From the NCBI GenBank assembly GCA_947044365.1, contig OX345636.1, forward strand, positions 7,708,001 to 7,772,000: a DNA stretch of 64,000 bases, in the 5' to 3' direction. The number at the start of each line of letters is the position of its first letter. Position 1 is the first letter of the stretch. This DNA comes from Petrosia ficiformis. Lineage: Eukaryota > Porifera > Demospongiae > Haplosclerida > Petrosiidae. This document shows, in pieces, positions 36,736 to 48,279 of this stretch. The translations under genes and the position numbers were made by a program. The notes beneath the pieces are model-generated. The model was not told the origin of the DNA and made no database searches. It saw only the letters and a program-made list of their open reading frames with translations.

Positions 36736-36834
36736 TGAGAACTGGGAATGGTGAGTTAACAATCTTTGATGGCTAGCCAACTCTCCCCACTCATCCAATG
36801 TACATCAGTGTTTTCCGTATAAAAATTCTAAGTG

Positions 36835-37285
36835 TGCATAAAACCACCCCCTAATTGATTACATAACCACACTCTTCATCACACCCTACTGATCCCTTAC
36901 ATTACATTGCCTTTTTTATAAGTGTAATAATATTTCCTTATCTAGTCTAACACAATTTAACCTGTTTACCTCTATAATGAAACTGGGCTTCTTAAAATAT
37001 ATATATTTGGGTCGAGTCTTTAATAACTAACTCCTTTCAGCTCTATAGCTCTCATTTTAGCTTACAATGCTAGAAAGAAGAGTTTTTCAGAAAGCCATAG
37101 ATGTAAACTTTATTTGTGTAACAGCCCTGAAAAACATTTATTGTCTGTGTATGTCTTGTATTTATTGTTCTTATGGAGCCGTGTCATGGTTCTGTTTTGT
37201 ATATAAGTAATTGCAACCTTTTGATTTTTTGGCGGTAATAATAAATACTTCTCAGAGAACGTTATACTGTGTCAGAAGTGGGATG
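36835..37285 (+). repeat. LTR-like repeat, copy 1 (pairs with 43150-43480)
   Basis: Shared phrases: ACCACCCCCTAATTGATTAC, ATAACCACACT, TTTAATAACTAACTCCTTTC, GAAAGAAGAGTTTTTCAGAA and ATGTAAACTTTAT. It runs into TGTCAGAAGTGGGATG and then a gag-like start, as the end of a gypsy LTR would. Confidence 0.6.
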
Positions 37286-38125
37286 GCGTTAATAAGTTTG
37301 GAGAATCTTAAAGTGGCTACCAGGGTCAGTGCAAGGCCACCAGCCAAGTTCACCCCTCGAACTGATTTCACAATGGGGATTCAGAGGTTCAAGTCTCGGT
37401 TTATGGAACAACATGGCCTATTCGTGGCCCACTCAATATCTTCTCCCAAAAATAGAATCACCACGGTCTGTATCTTGAATCCAAGAAACCCGCCCAATAT
37501 CTAGATCTGAGAAAGCAAAGGCTCAGAAGTCACTGATTATCAAAGAGCTAGAATCTAAAATTGAAGTTAGAGAAATGTCAAATGCAAGATTTACTTTTTA
37601 AATTTTCTGATGTCATTTCTTCAGATACCACAGACGTAGGGAGAACACAACTAGTGCGACATCAAATAAATACTAGACTTATATTAGACACCAATGCCAG
37701 CGATGATGGCCTAGGCGCAGTCCTCTCACAAGTGATAAAAGGTAATGAAAGAGTCATTGCATTTGCCAGTCGAGTTCTTACGAAGTAAGAGAGACATTAC
37801 TGTGCTACAAGGAAAGAGATGCTTGCTCTTGTTTGGGCTGTACAATATTTCCGAGCATTCACTGCCCATACTGATCACCACTCCTTGAAATGGTTACGTA
37901 GTTTTAAGAATCCAGAGGGCCAAGTTGCAAGATGGCTGGAAAAACTTGTTGAATATATATAATATTGAAATAGAATACCGACCAGGTCTGAAGCATCACA
38001 ATGCTGATGCTCTCTCTAGGGGACCATGCACCCAATGGGGACTCTCTGACGATATTCTTCCCCTTGTGAATTCATGCAGTGCATCACCTACTCTAATCAA
38101 AATGAGAGTACAGGGAGAATTTTAA
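37286..38125 (+). pseudogene. Ty3/gypsy relic: gag start, pre-RT and RNase H, RT core deleted
   Basis: Gag-like start (MALISLENLK, FTPRTDFTMGIQRF) runs into later pol-like sequence. From 37561 the reading LLFKFSDVISSDTTDVGRTQ is the segment before gypsy RT, and it passes directly to ILDTNASDDGLGAVLSQ, the start of RNase H. The whole RT core is missing between them. RNase H then shows stops and a frame change (TDHHSLKWL; IEYRPGLKHHNADALSR). Confidence 0.8.
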
Positions 38126-38475
38126 AGAGAGGCAGCACCTCGCCGCCCACGCGATTTGGAGTTTTACTGACCCCACCCACACAATCTGGTGGGTCGGGAG
38201 ACATTTTTCTTGCTGTAAAACCCAAAATTGTGGGTGTAGCTGGTGCCAACATACAATGGGGTTGTTTTGTTTGCCCCAGTTGCAGTCAAAAGATTGAGAG
38301 CACTGCATTTGAATTAATCCTAGCCAAGCAGTTTGGGATTTTTGAGTCCCAGTAAGTAGGTAGTAGAAGTAGTACTCCATGTCAGAAATACAGTAAGTTA
38401 ACGGTGGCCAAAATATATGCAGCAAAGACGCCAGTGTTGGAAATGGGAAACATTTTGAGAAACAAGCTCAGTCCT
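38120..38475 (-). repeat. Interspersed repeat R1, copy 3 (inverted)
   Basis: Reverse complement matches copies 1 and 2 from GAGCTTGTTT to the GGGGTCAGTAAAAC step, then extends to CGGCGAGGTGCTGCCTC. It abuts gypsy RNase H, as copy 2 abuts gypsy RT. Confidence 0.75.
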
Positions 38476-38479
38476 TTAA

Positions 38480-40300
38480 GGATATATTAACCCTAAAGCT
38501 CACAATACAAGTAAACTGTGCAGTTACAATTTGAGTCAATGATGTGTTACATGTACAGGTATATATTTGTATTATTTATATAATGCATTTCTATACACAT
38601 TACATTTCAGTATAACTGACATGACTTTTTGCTTTGTGACACCATTAACTTAAAAGAAGATGAAGCTAATAAGGAACTTGTACATGTAGCTTACTTCAAA
38701 ATAGTTGTATACTATAAGACTCTGTGTTAATAATACATGTATATACATGTACAGTTATTTGTATTAGCTAAATACATGTATGTGTACATGTAGAGGTATG
38801 TGAGATTGACAATTTGATATTGTTATGATATTTTTTTAAAAAACAGTCACCATAATAACTAGATATTATCCAATCATGCCTTCCACACCAAAAAACATCT
38901 TCTAGGAGGTATCAAGCAGTACCTAAAACAATTCATTCAGACTACTACAATACTAGATCTATCTAAAAACCTGCTTTTTATAGCATACTGTACAACAACA
39001 GTAATACTTATCAGTCATCAGCACATAAATGTAGCACGACATTTACCTCTCTTTACTAACTCAGTTGCTACCTACAAAAGCCTACCAAACACTACTAAAT
39101 AATATTTCATCTAGCCATGTATTGGCATGAATATTATATAATTAACTCAGTATTTCAGTATGCAAACAGAAATGATTTATCGTATCATTTTACTGTATTG
39201 ATATCTAAATACTGATATATCACTGATCCTTAGGTAATACTCTCATATATAGTTGGTCTGCTTTATGCACTCATCTAATAAATTGATTGTATACAAATAT
39301 ACTTAGCAGTTGTGAATCATTATTATATTTCCATCTGGTTCTATTCATGATATATGTATATTCATGATTTTGTAGATGGTGCATTTGTTAACATAGCGTA
39401 CATTAATCTCCTGTGTATCCAGATATGTTGATGAGGTTATTACATTATTGATAATATACCTCTCCAGATCACCTGTTGAGGTAAGTAATGGAAATCTAAA
39501 TAGTATTCTACATTACTTGTACAAATATATTATTACAAACGTGGGCTTTAGTGATATCATCTGGTATTCCTACAGGTATATAACATCTCCTGTAGCTTCA
39601 TGAAATCAGGAGAAGATAAATAATATATATGATGAACTCTTGGACTGTGGTAGTTACATGTAACTTCAATACCACTAAGGTACCTAATTGTGTTGCAATG
39701 GGCTCTTCTTTTAAAATATAAACATTAAAGACTACCATTTATAGCATCAACTCAAACACAGACTTTTATTCCTCTTTTGGTTGGCTTCTTTTTCCAGTAT
39801 TTTTTGAATGATAACATATGTGACTTCCTAAAAAATTCTTTTTAGCAAAATAAGCTAGAATCTAGAATTATATAAAATGCAATGGTTATAGAGCCTCCCA
39901 AAACGACTCATTAATTGTCTCTCCCACAAATTTTAACGATGTAAGCAATTGGTTAAATTTCATCATAGCTTTATCAACCCTCAATTCCTTATGAGACATT
40001 ATATCTTGTTATTAACATACCATGTACACTATTAGTAATTGAGCTAGTTATTTCTAGTTTGTCAAATTCAGCTCATACTCTTTCAATAGTTGGTCTTTAT
40101 TAGTGAAATATAAGAGTTAATTAAATAAATTGCATTTTGTATTCGCCTGCCTACCTACTTATATAATGCACGTGTTTGTATCCCCTATCAAAAGCGTTTG
40201 CCAGTAATGCACATGTGTTTGACACGAATGTGCCTCTTAAGTTGCATCTGATATGTACTGTAATATATTAATATTTAATCCTGTATTTCAGTATATAATG
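38480..40300. other. AT-rich non-coding, nothing recognised
   Basis: No open frame above chance and no repeat structure seen. Confidence 0.45.
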
Positions 40301-40309
40301 TATACATGT

Positions 40310-41085
40310 ACACTAAATATGTATACTAGACTATATATACATGTACATGCATTCATACTTGTGGCACAATATGTAGATCTCCATGTGTATCTCCATATCA
40401 GGGTTTGAGCTAGAAATATTTTGAAGGGTGTCCTAATTAAATATTCATTGTGGGTGTGGTCAATTATTAACCATTTTTAATTACAAATTTACAGCACAAA
40501 CATGATCAAGCCTACATACATGTACATGATTTTCTACAGTCTTTCTTCTGAAGTTCACTTGGTCTTCAATCTAGCCAAGACAATTCTGGGAACACATTTT
40601 TTTTACCATTGTATAACTTACACTGTCTTCTGAATTTGAAGATCCTCAACTAGTGTCAAGAGGCTCAAAAACCAGAACACTTCCACGTTGCAGCACAATA
40701 ACAAACACGTGGTGGCAACGCCCTTAAAGTTTGTTGCATTATTAATGCTAACTGACCACACCCTTTATTGATTGGACACCTTTCACTTGAAAAATGCGTC
40801 TTTTGCGAGTTTAACGGCGTCTTAAAACGCCCAGATTGTATTGTAGCTCAAACACTGCTCCATATACATTGTCTACATTATATACATGTATTATAAATTG
40901 AGACTCTGTTTAATTAAAGCAAAACAATGACCACCCAATATTTTAACAAACTTCCATTATTATGAATGTTCCTAACAATGGTATGATTCTTCATCTAGCA
41001 TTGTTGTAGTTATAATTATTAATTACTTATTTTTTAACAATATTATTTTATTTCTTATAGCTTAATTAACATTATTAGAAAAGCA
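40310..41085 (+). repeat. Duplicated block A, copy 2
   Basis: Pairs with 7250-7570, with a 459-bp MITE inserted at 40399. Confidence 0.85.
40399..40857 (+). mobile_element. hAT-type MITE with exact 8-bp target duplication
   Basis: Ends CAGGGTTTGAGCTAGAA and (reverse complement of the other end) CAGTGTTTGAGCTACAA. The flanks are identical 8-mers CTCCATAT at 40391-40398 and 40858-40865. The paralogous empty site at 7330-7337 has one CTCCATAT and no insertion. No transposase frame. Confidence 0.88.
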
Positions 41086-41266
41086 AAATTAAAATGTAGA
41101 AGAAAGGGGGGGGTGAAGGGTGGATATCTTCCCTAACTAGAGTTACCCCCTGTTAGATTTAAGACCAAATGTATTTCAAAACACAATAAAATCTCTGCTA
41201 CAAGCCTTTTGGACCCTCGAAAGGCAACTTCACAGAGCAAAACTTCTTGGGGGAGCACTCTCAAAC

Positions 41267-41314
<48 letters not shown>

Positions 41315-41330
41315 TGTGTGTGTGTATGTG
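41267..41330. repeat. (GT)n microsatellite
   Basis: Long TG dinucleotide run leading into the satellite. Confidence 0.9.
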
Positions 41331-41334
41331 ACTA

Positions 41335-41975
41335 TACATATACAGTAGTACATGTGTGTGTATGTGTGACTATACATATACAGTAGTACATGTGTGTGTA
41401 TATGTGACTATACATATACAGTAGTACATGTGTGTATATGTGACTTACATATACAGTAGTACATGTGTGTGTATATGTGACTATACATATACAGTAGTAC
41501 ATGTGTGTGTATGTGTGACTATACATATACAGTAGTACATGTGTGTGTATGTGTGACTATACATATACAGTAGTACATGTGTGTATATGTGACTTACATA
41601 TACAGTAGTACATGTGTGTGTATATGTGACTATACATATACAGTAGTACATGTGTGTGTATATGTGACTATACATATACAGTAGTACATGTGTGTGTATG
41701 TGTGACTATACATATACAGTAGTACATGTGTGTGTATGTGTGACTATACATATACAGTAGTACATGTGTGTATATGTGACTTACATATACAGTAGTACAT
41801 GTGTGTGTATATGTGACTATACATATACAGTAGTACATGTGTGTGTATATGTGACTATACATATACAGTAGTACATGTGTGTGTATGGGACTATACATAT
41901 ACACTAGTACATGTGTGTGTATGGGACTATACATATACAGTAGTACATGTGTGTGTGTATATGTGACTATACATA
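41335..41975. repeat. 36-38 bp satellite, locus 2
   Basis: Same unit and orientation as 10022-11045 and 62790-64000. It shows a higher-order pattern: a block of about five units (with one GTGACTTACATATACAG variant) repeats about three times. Confidence 0.93.
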
Positions 41976-41984
41976 ATGAATGCA

Positions 41985-42705
41985 CTCGCAGTGCAGAACC
42001 CTTGAAACTGATTTTGTCAAGGAAATAACTGCAGACAATATTTGACTACATGTATAATAAAAATTATCACAATTATTATACTGAGATTATAATAATTGTG
42101 TGTGTGTGCACAGTGCATTACAACTTACACTACAAGTCCTACTATATAGATTACAAGTGCAGTGTTACAATCCAGACTTGAAATAGCTTTAATCACGTAG
42201 ATGAAATAAATGGGTGGAGCTAGAAATCGACAGTCACTGAAATCTTAGAGCCAGCTCAAAAATGTAGCAGCCACTACTTCAATTGTACTTCATTTCAAGC
42301 TGTGATTCGACAGCGATAGGCTTCAAACCAGATGAGCTGTGTTTCAGTTAACTCTTTTGTTACGATCTGAAAGTTGTTATGTGGCGACCATGAGTTACAA
42401 AAATTGTCATAACATTAAAACAGAAAGGTTTTAGCTAGAGCCTGTTGTTACTGTGGTGTTTTCAAAGTGCCAATGTTCATAGGTTCGCTGGAATTTTTCC
42501 AACAGACAAACACACAAAATGAATACAGTAACCCTCCACTCCAACCTACATGTACATGGGCGAGGATTAATTACAAATATATACTGTATGTGACTATACT
42601 TTGTATATATATATATACATATGTGTGTGCAAATACAGTAGTACATGTGTGTGTGTGTGTGTGTGTGTGGCAGTACATGTGTGTTTATATGTATTTGTAT
42701 GGCCA
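41985..42705. other. Non-coding
   Basis: No gene seen; (TG)n at 42648-42668. Confidence 0.45.
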
Positions 42706-42707
42706 AC

Positions 42708-42990
42708 AGAGCCATCCCTATGACTGCTTTCCATGTGGTTTAATTATTTTATATATACATGTATGTTTATGCTTGTCACATACACGACTTGTAATATATG
42801 TAGTTAAGGAAGTTACGTCATTCCTGAGAACTAGCTGTTCTGTTTGAAATACAAATGTATATTCATAAAGTTGTACTTGATTCTTTAAAATGGAAGGAAA
42901 TAAATAATCTGGGATAATAGGCTGTTCTGTTTTAGGCGTAGGAAAGTCAGCCATTATTTATGAATGTTGGAGCAATCATAGGGATACTTT
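42708..42990 (+). mobile_element. MITE family M2, short copy
   Basis: Starts GCCATCCCTATGACTGCTTT and ends GAGCAATCATAGGGATAC. Internal TAGTTAAGGAAGTTACGTCA matches the family; the middle differs from the long copies. Confidence 0.7.
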
Positions 42991-43149
42991 TTTACTCAAT
43001 ATATCTGGTTTACTTATACATAAATTTACATGTTTGTACATGTATGTTTCAACATACAGATGTACTTACATGTATGTGTATGTATGTGTACTTGTATATA
43101 ATGTCCATTACTAACTGTGCGTGCATTACAAGTGTTTTCCCTTGAAGAA

Positions 43150-43480
43150 TAGTCCAAGCGCACAGAAAAACCACTCCCCTAATTAATTACATAACCACAC
43201 TGTTTACCACACCTTACTTTGCTAACTTCAGTACATTGCATTACCTCCTTATCTAACAGCCCACTAAATGTAATGTATTAACATGCTAATTAAACTTAGC
43301 TTTTTTGCAATCTAATCTGTGTGCTAAATGTCAGTTTAATAACTAACTCCTTTCTGCTCTATAACTCGCCTTTTATAAGACTCAACATTTTAACTTAGTT
43401 TAGTGGAAAGAAGAATTCTTAAGAAAGCCGTTTATGTAAACTTTATGCTTTCCTATCAGCAGGAAGACAGCAAAGCAAAC
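43150..43480 (+). repeat. LTR-like repeat, copy 2 (solo)
   Basis: Pairs with 36835-37130. No gag or pol follows. Confidence 0.6.
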
Positions 43481-43599
43481 GTTTGAAAGGCAACACCCAC
43501 ATTTTTACCCACTTGTATATATAATTTTCAAAATTTAAACATTTAACTCACTTCCTGTTACTATTTACCAGTGTCTTAGATTAATTATTAATTACTACA

Positions 43600-45490
43600 C
43601 AATAGTCACCCTGTTATGTTAAGATTTCAGATTACATTGTACATACAATGTGTCATCTTTTAAGTATGGTGAATGTGGAAATCATCTTCTCTCCTCTGTA
43701 TGTGATATGAAACACTACACATTACGCATTCGTATATATATACCAACAACAATAATTATCATATTCTCCCTCTCTCTCTCTCTATTTCAGATTATCATAC
43801 TCTCCCACTTATTTCAAGCTATGGTTTAAGAGTTGCAATAAAGAACTGACAACTTTAACACCAGTAGTAAAATTTAATGTTGATGTCCTTTTTTTCATTT
43901 TATTATTAATTCTGGTGTTGATAATATACTGAATACATGGAGTGAGAATGACATTCAACCAAGACCAGTTTCCAGCCCCCCACCTAATATAACAAAGGCG
44001 ATGGAACTACTCTGGACAAGGAGCTAGTTGCCATTGTGACCAAGAGTAAAGCTAGTATATGTTAGTGATGAATATTACATCTTTAATCCATGCCAGTCAT
44101 ATGATAAATAGTAAACTCAAGTTTTTAAGAGTATGCCAGATGCCCAAACAGTAATCAAGAGTATTAAAATTATAAAGCTAATTTCAACTTTCATGGTGAG
44201 TGCATGCATTCAATCAAACAATAATGGATCATTGCATTCTATCCTTTTACAAAATACTTATAACAAGGCAAAAGGAAGCTGTGCTTTTATTGTGTTTGGC
44301 CATGGTATTGTATGTTTTACCTCATAATGTATTTAAATAACTTTCGTATGTATGTGTAGTACATATTTAATTAACATGCAAGTGCATTTGAAAGACAATT
44401 CAATAAGCAGAAATTTAATGTGAGAAGCACTTTGATCATGCAAACCTAAATTTTCTTTTAATTAGTAATTTAGTATAAGAAATCTAGGAAAAAATAATGT
44501 GTGTGGTATTTCGAAAAAAATATTGTAATTATAATTACTCCAATGTAACAACTGTGTTTTTATACTAATACATGACTCCAAGTGCATATTGATCCATTTC
44601 AGTGCTTTTTGTACGCATAATTATATTATATAAATTATATACACTATATATGATGTGGCTATACTGGGCAATAGAAATCCAATGCACATGGAAAAGTCAA
44701 AGTTATGCATGGTCCTGCTCTGTGGATCAAAGTTTATATTGTTCAGTCTGCAAATTTTGTTCTCACACACACACACACAAAAATCAATCCCAGCGGGTTT
44801 TGATCATACCATATTAGTTTATCCAAGTTATGGTACATGCAATCAAACCCTGCCTGCAATCCCAAATGTGCTCGAAATGAGTGTGTGTAAATTAAATTTA
44901 AAACACATTCATTTGTCAATTGCAGTTGCAAACACTCTTTTACAAGCAATGTGGTACACTGAAATTAAAGAACTATGAATACTTGTAACATGTTACAAGA
45001 TTTAAACAAGTGTGGTTTATAGAGACAATAACTTGATAATAATTAAATCATGCAAAAATGAAGTAAGATATACAATTCAGCTGAAGAAAGCCTCTTAGTA
45101 GTTAGTGTATAAGTACTGGTAACACAGTGATCTGCAATACCTGAAATTTGGAAAAAATTTATCATTTGCTATCATTATTTATATATATACATCACCAAAC
45201 TGACATTCTGATTTTATGTCATGGTCGAGAATTGTATTATCGTGAAGATAATTCAATGAAGACAGAAAATACACCAAATAAGATATTTTTCCAATCTGTT
45301 AGTAGCAAATTAGATTCAAGATATTGCAGATCATCATTGTGTATTGTTTTTAAAGGAATACGACCTCCCATGATATAGTACACCGTAGTAACTAAAAATA
45401 AGATTTGTGAGTTTCATCCATTATAGACACAGAAGATTTAGTTTAGATGACAATACATCATCTGAAGGAAACACTGCAGTCAGTTCCTAA
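43600..45490 (+). repeat. Duplicated block C, copy 2
   Basis: Pairs with 12110-13640 with extra sequence at about 44000-44340. Confidence 0.85.
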
Positions 45491-45696
45491 ATCATAAAAA
45501 CTAATCTATTTGCTTACCTCTCTATTTTAATAAAATTTTCAAATTCTTCAAAAGAAGACGTGCTTCAGCAGTGTTTTGTTTATATTAATAACAATACTTC
45601 CCAGCTTCTTTAGCTTTAATTTGTGTGCCATTGTGACTGTTTTCAGATCTTCCATTCCCATATAGCACAGTGCACTTTTAAATTAATATATCCAAG

Positions 45697-45909
45697 TTAG
45701 AAAGTGAGAACTGCCTTGATAGTAGTACACATATTAGCAGGTGGAATCTGTTCTGCTAATATAATATAAGGCAACTTTTGAATCATTGTTGAGTATTGCT
45801 TGCCATCACCTTTTGTTTTATCATTCATAAAAAACGATGGACGATGCATCAGTAATGGTAGATATATAATTCGTTTTGAACAAAAAGGCAATGCTTTATA
45901 TAACTCCAC
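45697..45909 (-). pseudogene. Unrecognised protein fragment, probably transposon-derived
   Basis: Reads FFMNDKTKGDGKQYSTMIQK and PYIILAEQIPPANMCTTIKA with ordinary codon use, unlike surrounding non-coding DNA, but no start or continuation is visible. I do not recognise the family. Confidence 0.35.
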
Positions 45910-45955
45910 ATTCTTCTCTTGAATATCCTAAGCTGTTTCTTCAATGCTGATATGA

Positions 45956-46028
45956 TCGGGAAGGGTAGACTGATCTCTGCAGATAGGAGGTCTGCTCCTA
46001 CATGCAGAGATCAGTCTGCCCTTTCCGA
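45956..46028. other. 73-nt near-perfect hairpin
   Basis: Arms of 26 nt pair throughout, with two positions that are G-U wobbles if transcribed in the plus sense. A small 2x2 internal loop follows, then a second 6-bp stem (TAGGAG/CTCCTA) and a 5-nt loop. The shape and size resemble a microRNA precursor, but a mini inverted repeat is equally possible. Confidence 0.8.
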
Positions 46029-46324
46029 GCAGTATTTATAACAATCTTTCTGTTACATCTCGTGCCTGCCTTTTCATTTCATCAGATTCACGATTTCACC
46101 GCTCTCAAATCTATTGTAAACATCTGAACTTGTTCAGTATATTCCTTTCCCTCAACTTGCACTGCTTTCACTTGGTGTTCCCCTAAGCCAAAGCTCACCA
46201 CTGAGTTTTGAGGTTGATTTGATGTTGCAAGCCTTCAATAAATCATTGAGCATTATCAGAGGGTAAACTTCTTGTTTATAAATGCACGCCAATGGCAACA
46301 TAAAATTAAAACACTGTATTGTAG

Positions 46325-46620
46325 GGTGGCAATTATCCAGCCCCACCCTATTAATACTGCAGATAAGAAATCGCAGTTGTGACGTCAGTAACCGTTTGGC
46401 GTAAGGATGTTCTTGTTATTTTGGTATTTATCTTCTCCTCTCTGCCAAGGGAAGGTGCCATCTTATGAAGCTCGATTCACCCTTCCAGAAGGAGCAGAAC
46501 AAGGAATATTGATAAGAGAGCTGTGACTGTCATCCATAGTAACGTGAACTTTTTTGAGTAGAATATCATATTTGGTGGCAGAGGGGCACTTCAACTCATG
46601 AAGAAGATTGTCGGAAGATG
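46325..46620 (+). other. Possible LTR remnant with primer-binding-like site
   Basis: TGGTGGCAGAGG at 46570-46581 is the same 12-mer as at 35243-35254 beside the gypsy gag relic. No gag follows here. Confidence 0.3.
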
Positions 46621-46794
46621 TAAGTGATGATTAAATAATGCTTTATTCTGTTCAGTAATACATGATATAATCTCGAGTTACTATAATAATAATTATAATG
46701 ATTATAATAACTGAACTACTACAACATTAAACTCTACATTATAATTATTATATTATATATATAGTGGCATTATGATATTAATTATTATGGGTCT

Positions 46795-47272
46795 TAGGGG
46801 CTATCCCTGTAATTGCTTTCTGTGTGGTATAGTTAATTTATAATTATGTTTGTATCATTTACATGAGTATTCATTGTATAAGTAGTTAAGGAAGTTGCAT
46901 CATTCCTGGGGCTTCGTTGAATTTGTACGTGAAAGAGTACGCGCTTGAGCTGCAGACCAGCAGGAAGATTCAAGAAGAATGTAAAATAGCTAGTAACTGT
47001 TGTATATAGCAGAGAAACACTATAAAGATATTGCAAGAATTTTTAACAAGTATATAACAATAGGTTGTGAAGTTTTAGATATGAGGAAGTCATCATTTAG
47101 AACCTTGAGCGACTACTTAAGTCAGTTCATCAGAGATCTGTGTACTTAGACTGCAATTACATTACTTCCTTGGGTCCCAGTTTTTGAGTACACAGAAAGG
47201 TAGAGACACTAGTGCCATCAGCATTGATTCATACATAGTAATCACAAAGTAATTATATGGATACATTTTTCT

Positions 47273-47275
<3 letters not shown>
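46795..47275 (+). mobile_element. MITE family M2 copy
   Basis: CTATCCCTGTAATTGCTTTC start, TAGTTAAGGAAGTTGCATCA, GTATATAGCAGAGAAACA, AGTCATCATTTAGAACCTTG, AGAGACACTAGTGCCATCAG, ending CAAAGTAATTATATGGATAC. Confidence 0.75.
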
Positions 47276-47307
<32 letters not shown>

Positions 47308-47676
47308 ATTATTCCTTACACTATACAATATCTATAATAGAGAGATATTTGAATAAATTAATGAGTGTATTATTAAGATTATAACTATATAATTATAATT
47401 ATTGTGTAATGAACATTATGTCACATCATGTGTACATTCCATACACCATTTTCTGTACATTATTATTGCCAGAATATGTCTACATTTTAAACTATATTCA
47501 ATGTTGTACCAAATTATGTGTTTATATAATCTTGATGAGGTGAATAAACATACTTTTGAATGTATCTGACTTTTAAAACAGTATATACATCATCACAAAG
47601 GTAGTGAGTGTATCAAGTGACTGTTATTAGATATTTTCTCAAGTATAACTAAACTGTTAATGACTTATATATTCTG

Positions 47677-47862
47677 TTAATGCCCTAAGTGAAGAGGGCA
47701 GACTTACATGTAGTTGTACTTATTTGGCCCAGACGTGAGCCCCAACCTCTGCTTGGAGGGAAGTGTGGAGGTCAGTGTTTAGGGTGACCTCCACAAAGGC
47801 CCACGAATATCACACTGAGGTAGTGGACATATGAGAGAGAGTGGGAAGTGGGGGGGAGGGAG
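47677..47862 (-). repeat. Ngaro repeat B2
   Basis: Copy of B1 up to AAGGCCCA; the last part before A2 is purine-rich and unmatched. Confidence 0.82.
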
Positions 47863-47969
47863 GACAAATCAACAGTAATCAACCTCTATACAGACTCACA
47901 TGGACTGACTGGTACACTGTGCGCATGCGCAGCCTCCTCCCACTCTTTAATTCTCTCATTAAAGTGCAT
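47863..47969 (-). repeat. Ngaro repeat A2
   Basis: Copy of A1; joins B1 directly at TGCATTTAATGCCC, as expected for the A2/B1 junction. Confidence 0.88.
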
Positions 47970-48119
47970 TTAATGCCCTAAGTGAAGAGGGCAGACTTAG
48001 TTGTACTTATTTGGCCCAGACGTGAGCCTCCCCGTAGCTAGGGTTGAGTCTGAGCCCCAACCTCTGCTTGGAGGGAAGTGTGGAGGTCAGTGTTTAGGGT
48101 GACCTCCACAAAGGCCCAT
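47970..48119 (-). repeat. Ngaro repeat B1
   Basis: Shares TTAATGCCCTAAGTGAAGAG, CCCCAACCTCTGCTTGGAGG and GGGTGACCTCCACAAAGGCC with B2. Carries a 28-bp section missing from B2. Confidence 0.88.
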
Positions 48120-48279
48120 GGATTGGACCCTGGAGGGGGCCATCCTCCAAGAAGAGGTAGAGAAATTTAAAACCATAGCTGATGACAATCAATAAGGACA
48201 TTTTTGTGAGAACACACTCACAGGATATGGAGTACAATAATACTGAGCAATACTAATTATATAACAATTACTAAATTAA

